Made by a program: the position numbers and the translations under genes. From the NCBI RefSeq assembly GCF_910592395.1, contig NC_088310.1, forward strand, positions 18,981,501-19,045,500: a DNA stretch of 64,000 bases, read 5' to 3'. Below the pieces are notes generated by a model. That model ran no database searches. It had not been told where the DNA came from and saw nothing but the letters and a program-made list of their open reading frames with translations. Each line of letters begins with the position of its first letter. Position 1 is the first letter of the stretch. Shown one piece after another: positions 40,145 to 64,000 of this stretch. The stretch comes from Lineus longissimus (taxonomy: Eukaryota; Nemertea; Pilidiophora; Heteronemertea; Lineidae).

Positions 40145-43100
40145 TGGCCTTTATTGGCGACTTTGTGTAACTTTATCTTGCCTGCCCAGCTGCTGCCTGT
40201 ATTGGCCCTTTAAATGCATGGCAGATCACCCTTACATCATACCAAATTATCTGTAGAAAATATTTCACTTTGAAATTGACCACATGGGGTGGGGCAGACC
40301 CCAATCTCTTTCAAAGAAGGCAAAGACAACTCCAAAAGCCTAGACGTTGTTAGGCAATAAAGAGAACATTATAAATAGCAAACCTTTCCTCGGTCAGCAC
40401 TTTTTCTTCTACTTATAGGCCTATACAATGTATTCGCATACTGCGTCCTTGGCTGCATCATCATCATCATGGCACTGAGTAGAACCTGAGCGACATCCCT
40501 CCAACCTGGTCTTGGACGCGCCATGAAAGAGAATGCAACACCTGGGCGAGGAACATGTGCGAGGAATGGCATGAATGGCTTCCGAGGGACCTTTAAACTT
40601 CAACAACTTTACTCATGAGCGCCATGGTAACTGCTCCGGAAATGCCCGACACACCCGACAACGACCGCTACTGCTGTCACCTATGGCCAATGTATGGAAC
40701 TGAAATGTTGCTCAAATTGGAAGGACCACTCGGCTCACACAGGAATCACTGCTCCTATTCCATCCCGGCGTTTACCAATATTTCCTTGATTATCATTATG
40801 GTGGCCTCATCGGCTGTCGCACTGCAATGCAGCCAATGAAATCTATAACAGCAGAATGGCTTCAACTGAGTTGTGGACGATCAGGTTGTGTCATACACAA
40901 CATTTTTGCAGTCACAACCTCAGTCACAACCTCCCCTTGGTCCAGTATAATCCACTTCCATCTTTTCATTTCATAATAACTGCAGTTCAGGTATCTCGGT
41001 TAAAAAAATACTATTTCAGTCCTTGAGACGACCACATTGCCCTAATAAAACCTTCAGAGACAGAGGTACAACCATTCTGACGGTTACAAAATTATGGAGA
41101 CAGTTGCACAATCTTTTGGGGAATGAGCAGTACTAGACAAGGCTTTGGTCTCAGGATATCAATGTCCTTATTGGGAAATACATAAAGCCTCGTTTAAATT
41201 GCAATGGTCCTTGGCAACTAACACAACCAAGTGGTCCTTGGTGTCGCAATAGAAATTGATACCTTGCTTCCTCTCCCTGGTTGTCTGTCTTATCAAGACC
41301 ACTCGGGCCAACCTTGAAGTAGTTCGAAACTCCCCTCGACTGGTGCTGCATACTTTTGTTTGCACTTTCAGTCAACCCGCGGAGTCTCAACTAGACAACA
41401 AATGACAACCAGCCTGGTATTATTAATTCCTAAACCATGCACAGTCCTTGCACAATACCAGAGACAACGTCACAACCACGAGACATTTCTGGAGCTGCAG
41501 CTTTGCATGGACACTGGCAATAATGTCCACTCACATTACTCATCAGCTGATGGGCAAAAAGGTTCAAAATGGAGGCAGGATGTCAATAAAATGGTACGTT
41601 TATTTCATTCATGGGTACACTTCGGTGAAAATACAAAATGCATAAGTCAACGCCAGGATTTATTCTAAATTACACCTTGAGTCACTGTTAGAGTATGCCG
41701 CCTTACACACTACTGTAAAATCAGTCAGGAGTGTTGCGACTTGGCAGCATTTGAGGCAATGAATCAAACCACAAAAGTTGTAACAAGTCCTGACCTGCTT
41801 TACTGTAGTCTCGTTCTCATCTTTCTTAAATAGTATTCCAACCACGTTTGAAATTGCCTGCTTCTATGATAGTGTTTGACAAGATAACACGTAACAATAA
41901 GTCAACCACCAAAATATAGAGGGGGCTGCATAACGTCATAACTGGCTGGCATTACTTAAAGAGACAACCTGTCCCAAGGATTTCTTCTGCAAAGACCATT
42001 TGGTCTCACTAATCCTCCCTCCCAAGTAGTTTTACTGTGCATGTTCAACAACACATGCCCAGCTGTCTAATCTGATGCATTATGTATGGACAAAGTGAAA
42101 TATTACGCTGGTTAATTTTGCAGATCAGTTGGACCACGAAATTAAGACACACGCAAAAAATCTGATGTTACAGTACACGATTCTGGAGTGCTTTGTTCAG
42201 TATGATAAGAAAACACACCCTTTGTCAGTTATTTTAAAATACTAGAGCTCCCTTTACATTCTATATTCCCAGTCTGGGAGTCTACACCTCCATTACCCCT
42301 GGAGGGCCTACTGTTCACCAATCCCACACTATAAGACAACTGACTAGCTACACCTACAATATCAAGTCTGCACAAGTTTTAAGATTAGGGTAACCAAGAG
42401 CAACAGAGGAAACTCACAGACAGGCAATACAGTACCGGTATTCAGTTTTTGCAAAATTCAATGAAGCTGACACTGACAACTTAAGTTAACAAGAAAATCA
42501 AGTTCTTTTAACATGTTGCCAGCATAACTTTACAACCTCATTCACCGCAAATGTTTCAGATAATTAAAAAAAATAATGCAAAATAACCCCAAATGTAGCC
42601 AAAATACAAAAATGTATGTTACACTATTTCTAATACAAAACATAATTAGAAATTTACAGACTCGCCGGATAAATAATTTAAGGCGCCCCACAAACAAGTA
42701 ATTTTTGTTACTATGACCTGCAATCATGATAAAACATATCAAACACAGGGCAACTGTTTTTTATGCAGACAAGTGATCCTTTTCTCACTCATCGCAGCGA
42801 TCATTGTCGTAGGCCGCAGTGATAAAAATCGTTTGTTTGCACAGCCCTTATGTCATGATCATTAATGCCAGACTTTGCATCAAACCCCTAAATTTGTCTT
42901 GATATACCTAACAGGGGTGGTTGAATTACACCTCAACCTCACCCATGCAATGGACATCATCACAGATTCTGATTTCGAGCTTAAATATTGACAATAAGTT
43001 AGGAATAATTTAAAAGGAACTGAAGGAAAGTGTGGATTAACGAGGTTTACGGTACAGTTACAGAAAACCAGATGCAAACAATCAACTGACAATCAACAGA

Positions 43101-46087
43101 GAAACTGGGAGACTCAACAGAACTTATGAGTATTGTACAAAAGAGTAGTCAGATGAAACCAATAAGTTATAAAGTGAAAGAGTAATGATTTAAATGAAAA
43201 GGATATAATTTACACATTTAAGCAAGGAATGATCCGAGTGCCAATAAGAATGCGGACAGGATCAAGCCTCAGGCAAAACCACAGGTTTCATGTTTAGAAA
43301 CGAGATATAACCTACAGCTTCAGCACTTAGTTCAGCTCTGTGTGGAAAGTAGCTCATCTGTCACAAATGGCAAAAACATTTTTCCAATCGGCTACAAGCC
43401 TTTCAACCAATCTGACAAAAGAATTCCTCGATTTCAGATGCACTGATCACCATACGTGTCATCACCGAGCAACATCAGCTTTCACTGACTGGTCACATGA
43501 CGTTGTTTGTCCAATGAGTGATGAGTGGATTTGCGGCCAGGCACTACCAGCACAAAAAATTGGCGATTCAAGGCACATATAGTCAGTGACCCTAGACAGC
43601 GGCGAGTTCTCACCCCAAACCCAGATGGTGGGATGGTCCCATGGGTCGAGACAGCGGATTTTGTTCCGACAATGGAGTTGGGAATAAAATAACATTGAGG
43701 AGTACTCCCATGTTGATTAGAGCATAGAACATACAACCATGATACATTTTACATCACAGAGGAACAAGATTTTTATCCCATTAAGATGACTGTAGTCGAA
43801 TAAATATAAATAATTTATTGTATAAAATACATTAAAAGTGTATATAAGATTTGTTTCAAAGATCGTGGGTCCAGGAAAATCCTGAAATATAAATTAAAGG
43901 GGTGCTTATTTAGACAGATTAGTCATATAAATCTAGAAAAGAATTTAAAATCACAGTCAAACAGGCAATTATACTGTTTGTTCATTATTAGGATTCATTG
44001 CAGTGACCAATGTTTCACCCTACCGTCTTTGCTATCTTCACTTGTCAAGAAAACAAAGTCAAGATATTTTGAAAAATTTACATTGCATGTCTGCAGGAAG
44101 ATTTGTGCTTTTGTAACTTTTGTTGGCGATTTTAATTGACTGTCCTAATAACCACACATTAAAGGTCCACTTGACAAGTATGATAGCACTCAGTTTTATA
44201 GTTTTATGACTTGAAACACAACTTAAGTAGCTCAAGAGTGTTTCCTGTAAAACTCTTAAATGAGTCAACTTCCTCAATGACACAGTTAAAAACAGACAGA
44301 AACCAGCTTCGATACTCAAGAAACTTAACACATACCACACTTTACATAGCAAGATCATCCGTAGATTGAACTTTTAAGCTGGCAAACTACTTCCCCAACC
44401 CAACAAAGGCATTCAAAACATAACATACAGTATCATTTTGGTGATATTTTTAACGACAAGGACTTAAATAGTATAAGTTAACCATAACTCGGGCATAAGT
44501 TGTGGAAACGTCCAGCTCGTGCCAACAAATAAATACACAATGATTAGTGACCAATGAATCATTTCATTGTGCCCTATGTACAATTTGACATTATGATAAA
44601 ACAAAAATCAAAATCAACACCAAGCATTGTACATACCATACAGTAGGTACTTAATGAGAATTTCGCCCAGCACTGGATACATCGACTATTTCCATTATGA
44701 CACCAGCGCTCACCTTCTGCGTAAATAAAATAAATATTCTAATAAATAACTAGGTACCATACATACATGCCATTTGGACTGCTCAATTTTGTGGGTGGTG
44801 ATATTCACAACTTTTATTGAATAAGTCGCAGACAGAACATCATGACAGAACTAGGTGTTGAAAGATGAACGTCTTCAGATAATGCTGGGCTAAAACCGAT
44901 ACCCTGCTCCTCTATAAACTGGGTAATTCTTGAATACATTAGAAAATGTACACACAACCCGCACGAATTGTCTCTACATTTTGAAGTACATCTGGAGCGC
45001 CGTCTACACCGGATTGTTGAATTACATCCAGACACCCTTCGAGTTCTTGTATATTGTCTCCAATAGACATACAAAGCATCTTTGAAGGCATTTTCATCCT
45101 AAATTTGCTAGAATTCTATAGCAAAAGCTGTGAACATAGACTGGAAAACAGTCCATCATATCTACTTGGGATGATTGAAATAACACACAAGCTTTGCCAA
45201 AACGTTGTCTCTGAGACAAAACTCGACTACACCCTGAAGGACCAAGAGCAATTCAAGGAACATTTTTAAATATAAGATGTTTTAAGAAATTTGCTTAAAT
45301 CATTATACTGATATTCTCTCGATTAAAGAATTTTTCTTAAAAAATGCTCACATCTGGGCTTCAAATATATTTTTACGCATCTATTCATCGAAATCGCTAA
45401 AAAGCAAATCACAATTGATCCCTGAGGGTTACATTTAATTATGCAAATTATACCCGAACTGTACACTTTAAACTTCAAGAGCACTCAATAACCTAACAAT
45501 TATTGAACACACTTAGTAAGAAAATCACCCATGTCATCTGAGCAGACGTCCAAAATGCCCAACGTTCAAAACACACTACTCATGCACCATTTTACACTCT
45601 ACACATTCCGAAAACACTACCTTCCTGAATGATCATGTCAAGATAAACAACTGCTCATAAAGGCCTATCTACACATAAATGATGCAAGCCTTGATCATGC
45701 ACAGGGAATTATGTGTAGCAAGGCATGAGATAACAAAGTTCTTTACAGAGTTTGATACGAGAACTCTAATGCAGAGATAGGCCATAACATTCAACTGGAA
45801 ACAATGCATTGTGGCTAGGATTAGGTTTTGTACATGTTGCCGACTTAACATCATGAAGTCACAGAGATGGCAGCACCTGACTGGCAACGTCTGAACCCCT
45901 TGGCTAGTTTGGAGCGTCACTGACCCCAGCGTATCATCCGATGATGCAGTGACATCATTATGCACATGCAGAGTATGTGAAGCATCATGAGGTCAGACTG
46001 GTAATGTGATCAATCACTACACAATCATCGTTAAAATGGTACATAGCAAAGTGTCCGATAAATTAAATTAAGTTTACATATTGCACT
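40145..46087. other. No firm gene; may include distal MSK 3' UTR
   Basis: The part next to 46,088 could be 3' UTR if the second polyadenylation hexamer near 44,813 is used. The possible frameshifted open region at 44,868-45,269 is inside. Other open frames (40,615-40,839, 41,360-41,668, 43,340-43,736) have no recognisable motif. Confidence 0.5.
44868..45269 (+). pseudogene. Possible frameshifted open region (unidentified)
   Basis: Two long open stretches on the plus strand abut: one without a Met from about 44,868 to the TAG near 45,052, and one in another frame through the TAA at 45,267-45,269. Both give ordinary-looking helical peptide (for example NPHELSLHFEVHLERRLHR). Together they could be an old gene fragment with one frameshift. 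Chance open frames of this size also occur in this window, and no family is recognised. Confidence 0.15.
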
Positions 46088-46093
46088 TTTATT
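46088..46093 (-). terminator. Candidate polyadenylation signal for the MSK gene
   Basis: AATAAA on the minus strand, 374 nt past the stop codon. It is the first perfect hexamer I found downstream. A second minus-strand AATAAA lies near 44,813, so a longer 3' UTR is possible. Confidence 0.4.
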
Positions 46094-46466
46094 AAGTCAG
46101 ATCATTCATAGCGATGTTTAAGCTGCTGTCCCATCCCCTATCAATCAAAAAGAGATAATTACACTATTGAAAGACCAGTGGAGACTAACTTTGTAGTTAT
46201 TCCACACCAATTGTTGACTTTTCCAACATGTTCAAGGTTAATGTGAATTCAAACTTTTGACAACAAAGCAAGAGTCGCTAGCAAAACTGGAAATCAAACA
46301 ATAACAGATTTTAATACCGCATATCAATTTCCAGGCGCGACTACGCAGGCCTACTCCTACCCACAATGCACTGGCTGCCCACTAAAAAATGAAAGATCGT
46401 GGTAATTCTAGATACTTTAAACTGGGAATGGAACGAACACACTAGTAATCTAACGAGATATTCTCG

Positions 46467-58978
<12,512 letters not shown>

Positions 58979-59052
58979 TTCGACGATTCTGGTAAAATCA
59001 CCAGGAATCGGGAGGATGGTTTGCTGTCTCACTTCGGCTCAGGTCTCCCTAT

Positions 59053-59068
59053 CCCATCATGCCTTGCG
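59053..59068 (+). promoter_or_regulatory. ZNF143/Staf-like promoter site
   Basis: CCCATCATGCCTTGCG matches the core of the Staf/ZNF143 consensus (CCCRNMATSCMYYRCR) at all 16 positions. It lies about 75-90 bp upstream of the MSK start codon, where a TATA-less metazoan promoter would be expected. Binding is inferred, not shown. Confidence 0.55.
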
Positions 59069-59075
59069 CGCAAAT

Positions 59076-59084
59076 GCGGAAGTG
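59076..59084 (+). promoter_or_regulatory. ETS-type (GABP-like) site
   Basis: GCGGAAGTG fits the ETS-family consensus (CGGAAGT). It lies 8 bp beyond the ZNF143-like site, in a locally CpG-containing stretch upstream of the MSK start. ZNF143 and ETS sites are often found together in housekeeping promoters. Short motif, so moderate confidence. Confidence 0.45.
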
Positions 59085-61548
59085 ATCGACTGCAATTTTC
59101 CAGGAAATATTATAAGAACCCGGTCAAGGGGATTCCCTCTCGAAAACACAGAATAAGTTTGGAGTGGAGTAAACAAAAGCAAGATGAAAGAAAATCAAAT
59201 GGAAAATAAGGCATTTTTTCACGCCTTGCAAACGAATTGAAAGAGCGGCCCACACATCTAAGTTTACTATAAGCAGCCACGGTAGGCCTACTGTGTATAA
59301 GAGTAGGGCTATTAGTCCAGTTAGTACACGTATATAATTATAATTAATTAATTCACACCACTTTGATAATTAGCCTTACTAAACTTGCGTAAGCAAAGAG
59401 GAAAAGAGGGGACAATCCTAGATAGGTTATATCAAGAAGCAATAAAGGCTATCTTATTATTAATATTAAGTCTATATTGGTAAAAGTTAACCAAAATCAA
59501 GTTAAAAATGCTTATAGGCCTATATTGTCAACCGAACCACAGAAAACTTTCATCATATCACCAAGTAACCAAGAAAAGAAAATACACAAATGTAATCCTT
59601 TTGGGGGGGAAGGGTGTGAAGTATAGATATCCTCAAGAGTCGCACACCCATCATTATTCTGTCGCGTTATGTCGCAAACACTGACTGCGAGTGCGCGTTA
59701 GAATTTCATTTTATTGCTTACCTCTCTTTATACTATGACCTTTTCCCTTTTTTTTCCAGGGTCGTCGCCATAGCCTGTGCGAATTCGAGATTTTTATCCG
59801 TCCTACTGTCCTGTGTCCGGCTCAGTTGACTGTGGCGAGCTCGGTTCAAGGCGGTTCAAAGTGGGTTTCAAGTGAACTTCCAATGGAAATCCCCTTTCAG
59901 TGACATGACTGACATTACTGATATTAACCGGTAAATCGATTGAAACCATCCTCGTCCATGAGCTATATCAGATCAGATATTGGTACCACCTGGGAGCAGT
60001 AATGGTCGCTAAGATTTTTTGGAAGTACAGGTCTCAGGAAATCTATGACAAAGCCAAAGCTGCATGGGATTCATTGAAACTTCACAATAGCGGAATACGT
60101 CGAAACTATTCAATAATGGACTTGTTTCTCTAAAAGTCTGTCGCCTCTGGTCGTTGAATGATAGTCTCATTCATTGACATTTTGATATGATAATTTAATC
60201 ATAGGCCTATGGTATAATTCATATACATGCATGAATACGCGTCAGAGGTGTAACCTGATGACGTCCTGAAATCAGCCAGGTTCATGGGTTCATGACGGGA
60301 CACCATGGACCACCAAAACTGAATTTTGGACACAGTGCGGTCCTCGGTTTTTGGGGGGTCAGACTCCTGAATAGTTTTAGTGGCCGATGTGGGAATTAGC
60401 GGGAGAGTATTTTTTTGGTCAAGATGGTTTCCTCGGTCGGTATAAACCAAAGCTAAATACCACATTCTGGCTCACGTCTCCATACTTATCACACCTGGTA
60501 AGCTATATATACAAAGACCTTCGAGAAGGAAAATATCAAAGACGCAGTAGGGCTACCCGTCCGGCCCGCCGGATGCGCCAATATTGCTAATTGTATAGGT
60601 TTTAGTCTCGAGACACCTTTAAATACTGACTGCACATCCTTTTTCCTCACAGGTGACACCCCGGTCCAACCCACAGGATGAAGATTTCAGTTCATAATGT
60701 TTACAACAGATGACGATGGTGTCTATGTTCCTTTTGTTGGATTGGACCGGTCGGCTTTTAATTATGCGGCCTTATTGATGCTGATTGCGCTTATCCTCAA
60801 TAAGCGACCGAGAATCTCAGTTCGGTTCATTGGTCCAGATTACAAAGATGGAATAATGACGCACTTTTATCATGCCCTCTAATTATCTCTAATTATCTCG
60901 GCTAATTGCTGATGTGTTAATAAATTAGGGGAAAACTGTCGCGGCTTGTTAACAGTATTCATTTCATAGGGGGAACGGTATAGATGAAAAGGGTAAGATC
61001 GAAAGATGACGAAGATGAAAGGCTCATCATTTAATATCAGAAAGTTGTTATATTGCTAATGGACAAGTCTGCAATCCGGTGGTTGTGCCTTTGTCTCCAA
61101 GTGAATTTTTCGTCGGAGAAGCTAAGTTTTCTTTTTGCAGCAACATGGCCAGTGAAGCTTCATTCACCCAAGACTCGTGGTAAATGTTCACCGCGAGGTA
61201 CTAAAGCATTCCAAATTTAAGGATGGAACATCCTTGCCGACTTTACAGTAAATACAATGACAAATACAATGACAAAGAAAACTGGACCAGGTATATGCGC
61301 TCTTTTCTGTGCCCGTAAGACAATCACACCGTCTCATCGATAGGAATCAGCCATCCTTTAATCCAGTAGATGCCAGTAGGCCCCAAGATGATCATTTTCT
61401 CCAGTTAGAAATGGCGATGACTCCGGACCATTTGTATTATCAGCAGTTTTATTAAGGGCACTACCAGCACGCTGTCGGCTGCCCTACTTCATCCTTGCCT
61501 GCAGACTGGCCTCGGCTCCTGCGCCCAGACAATATGCAGGATCTGGAT
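59085..61548. other. MSK upstream region, no gene recognised
   Basis: A CpG-richer stretch at about 59,640-59,870 could be a regulatory element or distal promoter. An open frame at 60,697-60,882 (61 codons) has no recognisable family. The A+T-rich 59,330-59,480 shows only simple TTAATTAATT-type sequence. Confidence 0.5.
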
Positions 61549-61901
61549 GTTCAAAACAAGTTTTATCACTAATACTGACGCGTTGACACCTTCAGCGTCG
61601 AACCACGTAGATCTACGTGGCCCAAATCCCCCCCTCCCCCTCTTTGATCTGGTTATCGGAGTCTCGTGGACTTCATGAAGGAACTACGCAATCGCCATCT
61701 TCAGGGCAAGAGAGAAACTGAAAAGACCTGACGGTCTTAAACGGTCTTTTCAGTTCCTATCTTGCCCTGAAGATGGCGATGGCGTAGTTCTTTCATGAAG
61801 TCCACTAGGCACCGATAACCAACTCAAAGAGGGGGGATTTGGGCCACGAGGATCTACGTGGTTCGGCGCTGAAGGTGTTGATGACAAAATTTGTTTTGAA
61901 C
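61549..61901. repeat. Fold-back element with long inverted arms
   Basis: The left arm (61,549-61,728) and right arm (61,743-61,901) are inverted copies, clearly similar over most of their length, with a 14-nt loop. Innermost sequences are AACTGAAAAGACC and its complement. The left arm has an extra ~12 bp near 61,571-61,582 and a longer C-run. Inside it sits a perfect 18-bp palindrome (61,603-61,620) that is broken in the right arm. No target duplication or coding sequence was recognised. Confidence 0.8.
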
Positions 61902-63663
61902 AACCGGCTCCTGAGCAGAATCCCACCAGAGAAGACACTGTGCACGTCAGGGAGGAGTCTCACCACAACCCTTGTCAACTATTCTAATCATGCACTACGT
62001 CCCCTCTCTCTTCCCCGTATCCGTGTACTCGACGGCCCATTCGGATTCCACGAAAGAAGCCATTTGTCATCCCCAACCCGGGAGAAAATCAATGATGATG
62101 GCAAGTGCTATTCCTGGTTGTTTCTTTCATGTTGGCGTGGTGGCGCGGTCGTCGGTCATTCCAAAATTTGGTTATAGTCTGCTCAACAGTAGAGGTCATC
62201 ATCCGGAGGTAATGTGCGCATCGCTCTGCGCCATGGACTATACCAACCTGCATCATTATGATAACTGAAACCTTTCAGCTTGCCGACCCATCGTCGTTGT
62301 GGGAATTTCCCCTCTAGCCTGGGCTAGTAGGAATGATGCCACCACTACACGTTCACAAAAGGTTCAGATCGCCATGTTGAATATTTTGAGAATTTTTGTG
62401 TGGTTGCCTCCATGCCAACAATAAATCATAGTCCACTGTAAAATTCTGTTTAACTCGTGCGGCATTTCTGTAAAAAATCTCCGAAAATCGGGGCGAGCAT
62501 AAACTGGTCTTGAGGTCTGTATACTCTGCCATGGCAAGGAGCACATCGGGCCATGTGATAGCATTATTGTCTATTGATTTCTCATCGCACATGATACTGA
62601 TGAACTCCTTAATACCAAGTAAATCGGTGATTGCTTTCCGGAATACGATCGATCTAACTGCAACAGCTATCTTGGCGCGGGCTTGGACAGATTGGTTGCA
62701 TCTTGACCACTACGGTTTTTGCATCTTTATCAATGATTTATAACCTTGGCTACGGAATTTGCTTAGGTCTTTCAGTATTAAAGGACCACCTCATGTCTGA
62801 TTGAGAAATGTTAAGCCAATTGGCCGGAACCTACCCCACCTCGAAATAATTAACCAAGCCCTAACAACATTTTCTCACTTTTATTGAGCATGAATCTTCA
62901 TTTACGAACACGTGTGTACCTACACGCATCTATGCATCGTCAATTGTCATAGGACATGTAGTTTAGAATCAAAATGGCACTATTCATCAGGAAGATAGCC
63001 CGATATCGCCAAATATGATTCAATCTGATAGCGAATTGCCACAATGTATTCATAAACAAAAAACACTGGTGCAATAAAATCAAAACTTCAAATTTTCTCT
63101 CCATTAAGGAGAAAAGATAGGCAAGTAAGGCAACCTTTTATTATGACATTTCCCGATTTCCAACCCAGCAATGTATACAGAGAGTCAAAACCACACCAAA
63201 CCACTGTCATCGAACAAACCTTCAGAAAACTGTATATCGATATACAATGTATAGATATATGGACGAGTTTTTAAAAGAATAGATTCCCTCCGACACTTTT
63301 ATTTTACTATTCAACGAATAACTGTGCAAATCTGTTCATCTTGAAAATAATCTACCCATAGAAGGCTTTTGGATTGCTTCTAATATGGCGACACTCAAAG
63401 TCACTTTAGGAACGATATCAATGTTTCAACCCAATAAAGCCTTAGAACAGTTAGTATAAATGTAGTTTGTGTCGGACGAAAATGATCGATTAAAAAACTT
63501 AAAAACTTAAAAACGTCTTGTCATACATGTAGTTCTCACTGACGAGAGCATTGCACCATCTCTCAGATCAATACATGTATATTTTATGTTAGGGGGTCTA
63601 GACTTCATGTTTCTATTTCTTGATTATTGTATAAAATATGTTACGTTTTTTAAAAACTAGCAA
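61902..63663. other. No gene recognised
   Basis: Open frames at 61,839-62,268 partly derive from the fold-back arm. A minus-strand frame at 62,353-62,592 is unidentified. A perfect 14-bp palindrome GTATATCGATATAC lies near 63,231. Confidence 0.5.
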
Positions 63664-63841
63664 CTAAAAGCTTGGTGTTGGCCAAATTATGTGATGACCA
63701 CTTTTTAAAACGCCCGGATGCCACAAAGACGACTTTGCCCATTGCATGCGCTCCGATTGTCCTTGATGCATCGCTTCTTCTTCAATTGCCGTCCACGTAT
63801 TTGCCCTAGAATGAATATCATCATTTCTTGGTCCAGACAAG
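63664..63841 (-). CDS. Possible terminal exon of an unidentified minus-strand gene
   Basis: A TTTACAG acceptor with a pyrimidine-containing tract precedes an open frame of about 59 codons ending at a TAG (63,664-63,666). The peptide (including NTWTAIEEEAMHQG) is unremarkable. A second frame through the same stretch is also open and Cys/Lys-rich, which weakens the case. The rest of the gene would lie beyond the window. Confidence 0.15.
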
Positions 63842-64000
63842 CTGTAAATTCTAAAGAACAGGTTCGACATATAAAAAGATATAAAAAGGTTTAAAATAAA
63901 AATCAGAATAAACACGTCCTTTATGTATTATTGTAGATTTGTAAGCCGTCCTTGGTTTCAAAGTCAAGAACTGGACACTTATACAAATCTATACGTTTTT

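Noticed and set aside
58979-59032. Upstream in-frame GTG start for the kinase
   Set aside because: The ATG at 58,978 is in good context and follows an in-frame stop by 21 codons; no need for a non-ATG start.
61839-62268. Overlapping plus-strand open frames
   Set aside because: Partly derived from the fold-back arm, with overlapping frames and no conserved features.

Overview
This is animal genomic DNA. It is A+T-rich, densely interspersed with short repeats, and has one clearly recognisable gene, split by GT-AG introns. Kinase family features, many short inverted-repeat elements and small introns suggest an invertebrate, probably marine (a lophotrochozoan or an invertebrate deuterostome). 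The species cannot be fixed from the sequence alone.

The one confident gene is a mitogen- and stress-activated kinase (MSK1/2 type, RPS6KA5/RPS6KA4 family) on the minus strand, from the start codon at 58978 to the stop at 46467. I rebuilt 16 coding exons with canonical splice sites and continuous phase, giving a predicted 906-residue protein. It has an N-terminal AGC kinase domain, an AGC tail with turn and hydrophobic motifs, a C-terminal CaMK-type kinase domain and a nuclear-localisation segment. The long Ser/Thr-Pro-rich tail carries two hydrophobic-acidic motifs that look like SUMO-interaction motifs. Just upstream of the start codon lie a ZNF143/Staf-like site and an ETS-like site. Introns 1, 2 and 4 hold, respectively, a tRNA-SINE-like segment, a decayed DNA-transposon-like segment and a 211-bp hairpin MITE.

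The 46 kb on the 3' side of the kinase (1-46,000) contain no gene I can recognise. They are marked by local repeats: a perfect 19-bp hairpin (468-514), a 111-bp tandem duplication (2316-2533), an (ATC)n microsatellite (3859-3902), a ~60-bp divergent array (13,660-14,085), a ~120-bp divergent array (23,745-24,450), a ~41-bp minisatellite (33,167-34,272), a 117-bp tandem duplication with open frames on both strands (36,219-36,452), a 19-bp array (39,519-39,593) and a 173-bp MITE (39,969-40,141). The MITEs at 39,969 and 54,062 share terminal sequence and each is flanked by a 3-bp target duplication (TAT, TAA), which points to the PIF/Harbinger group.

Upstream of the kinase (59,200-64,000) there is a 353-bp fold-back element (61,549-61,901) and otherwise no firm gene. 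A possible terminal exon of another minus-strand gene lies at 63,664-63,841, but the support is weak. All calls come from reading the sequence; no database search was possible.
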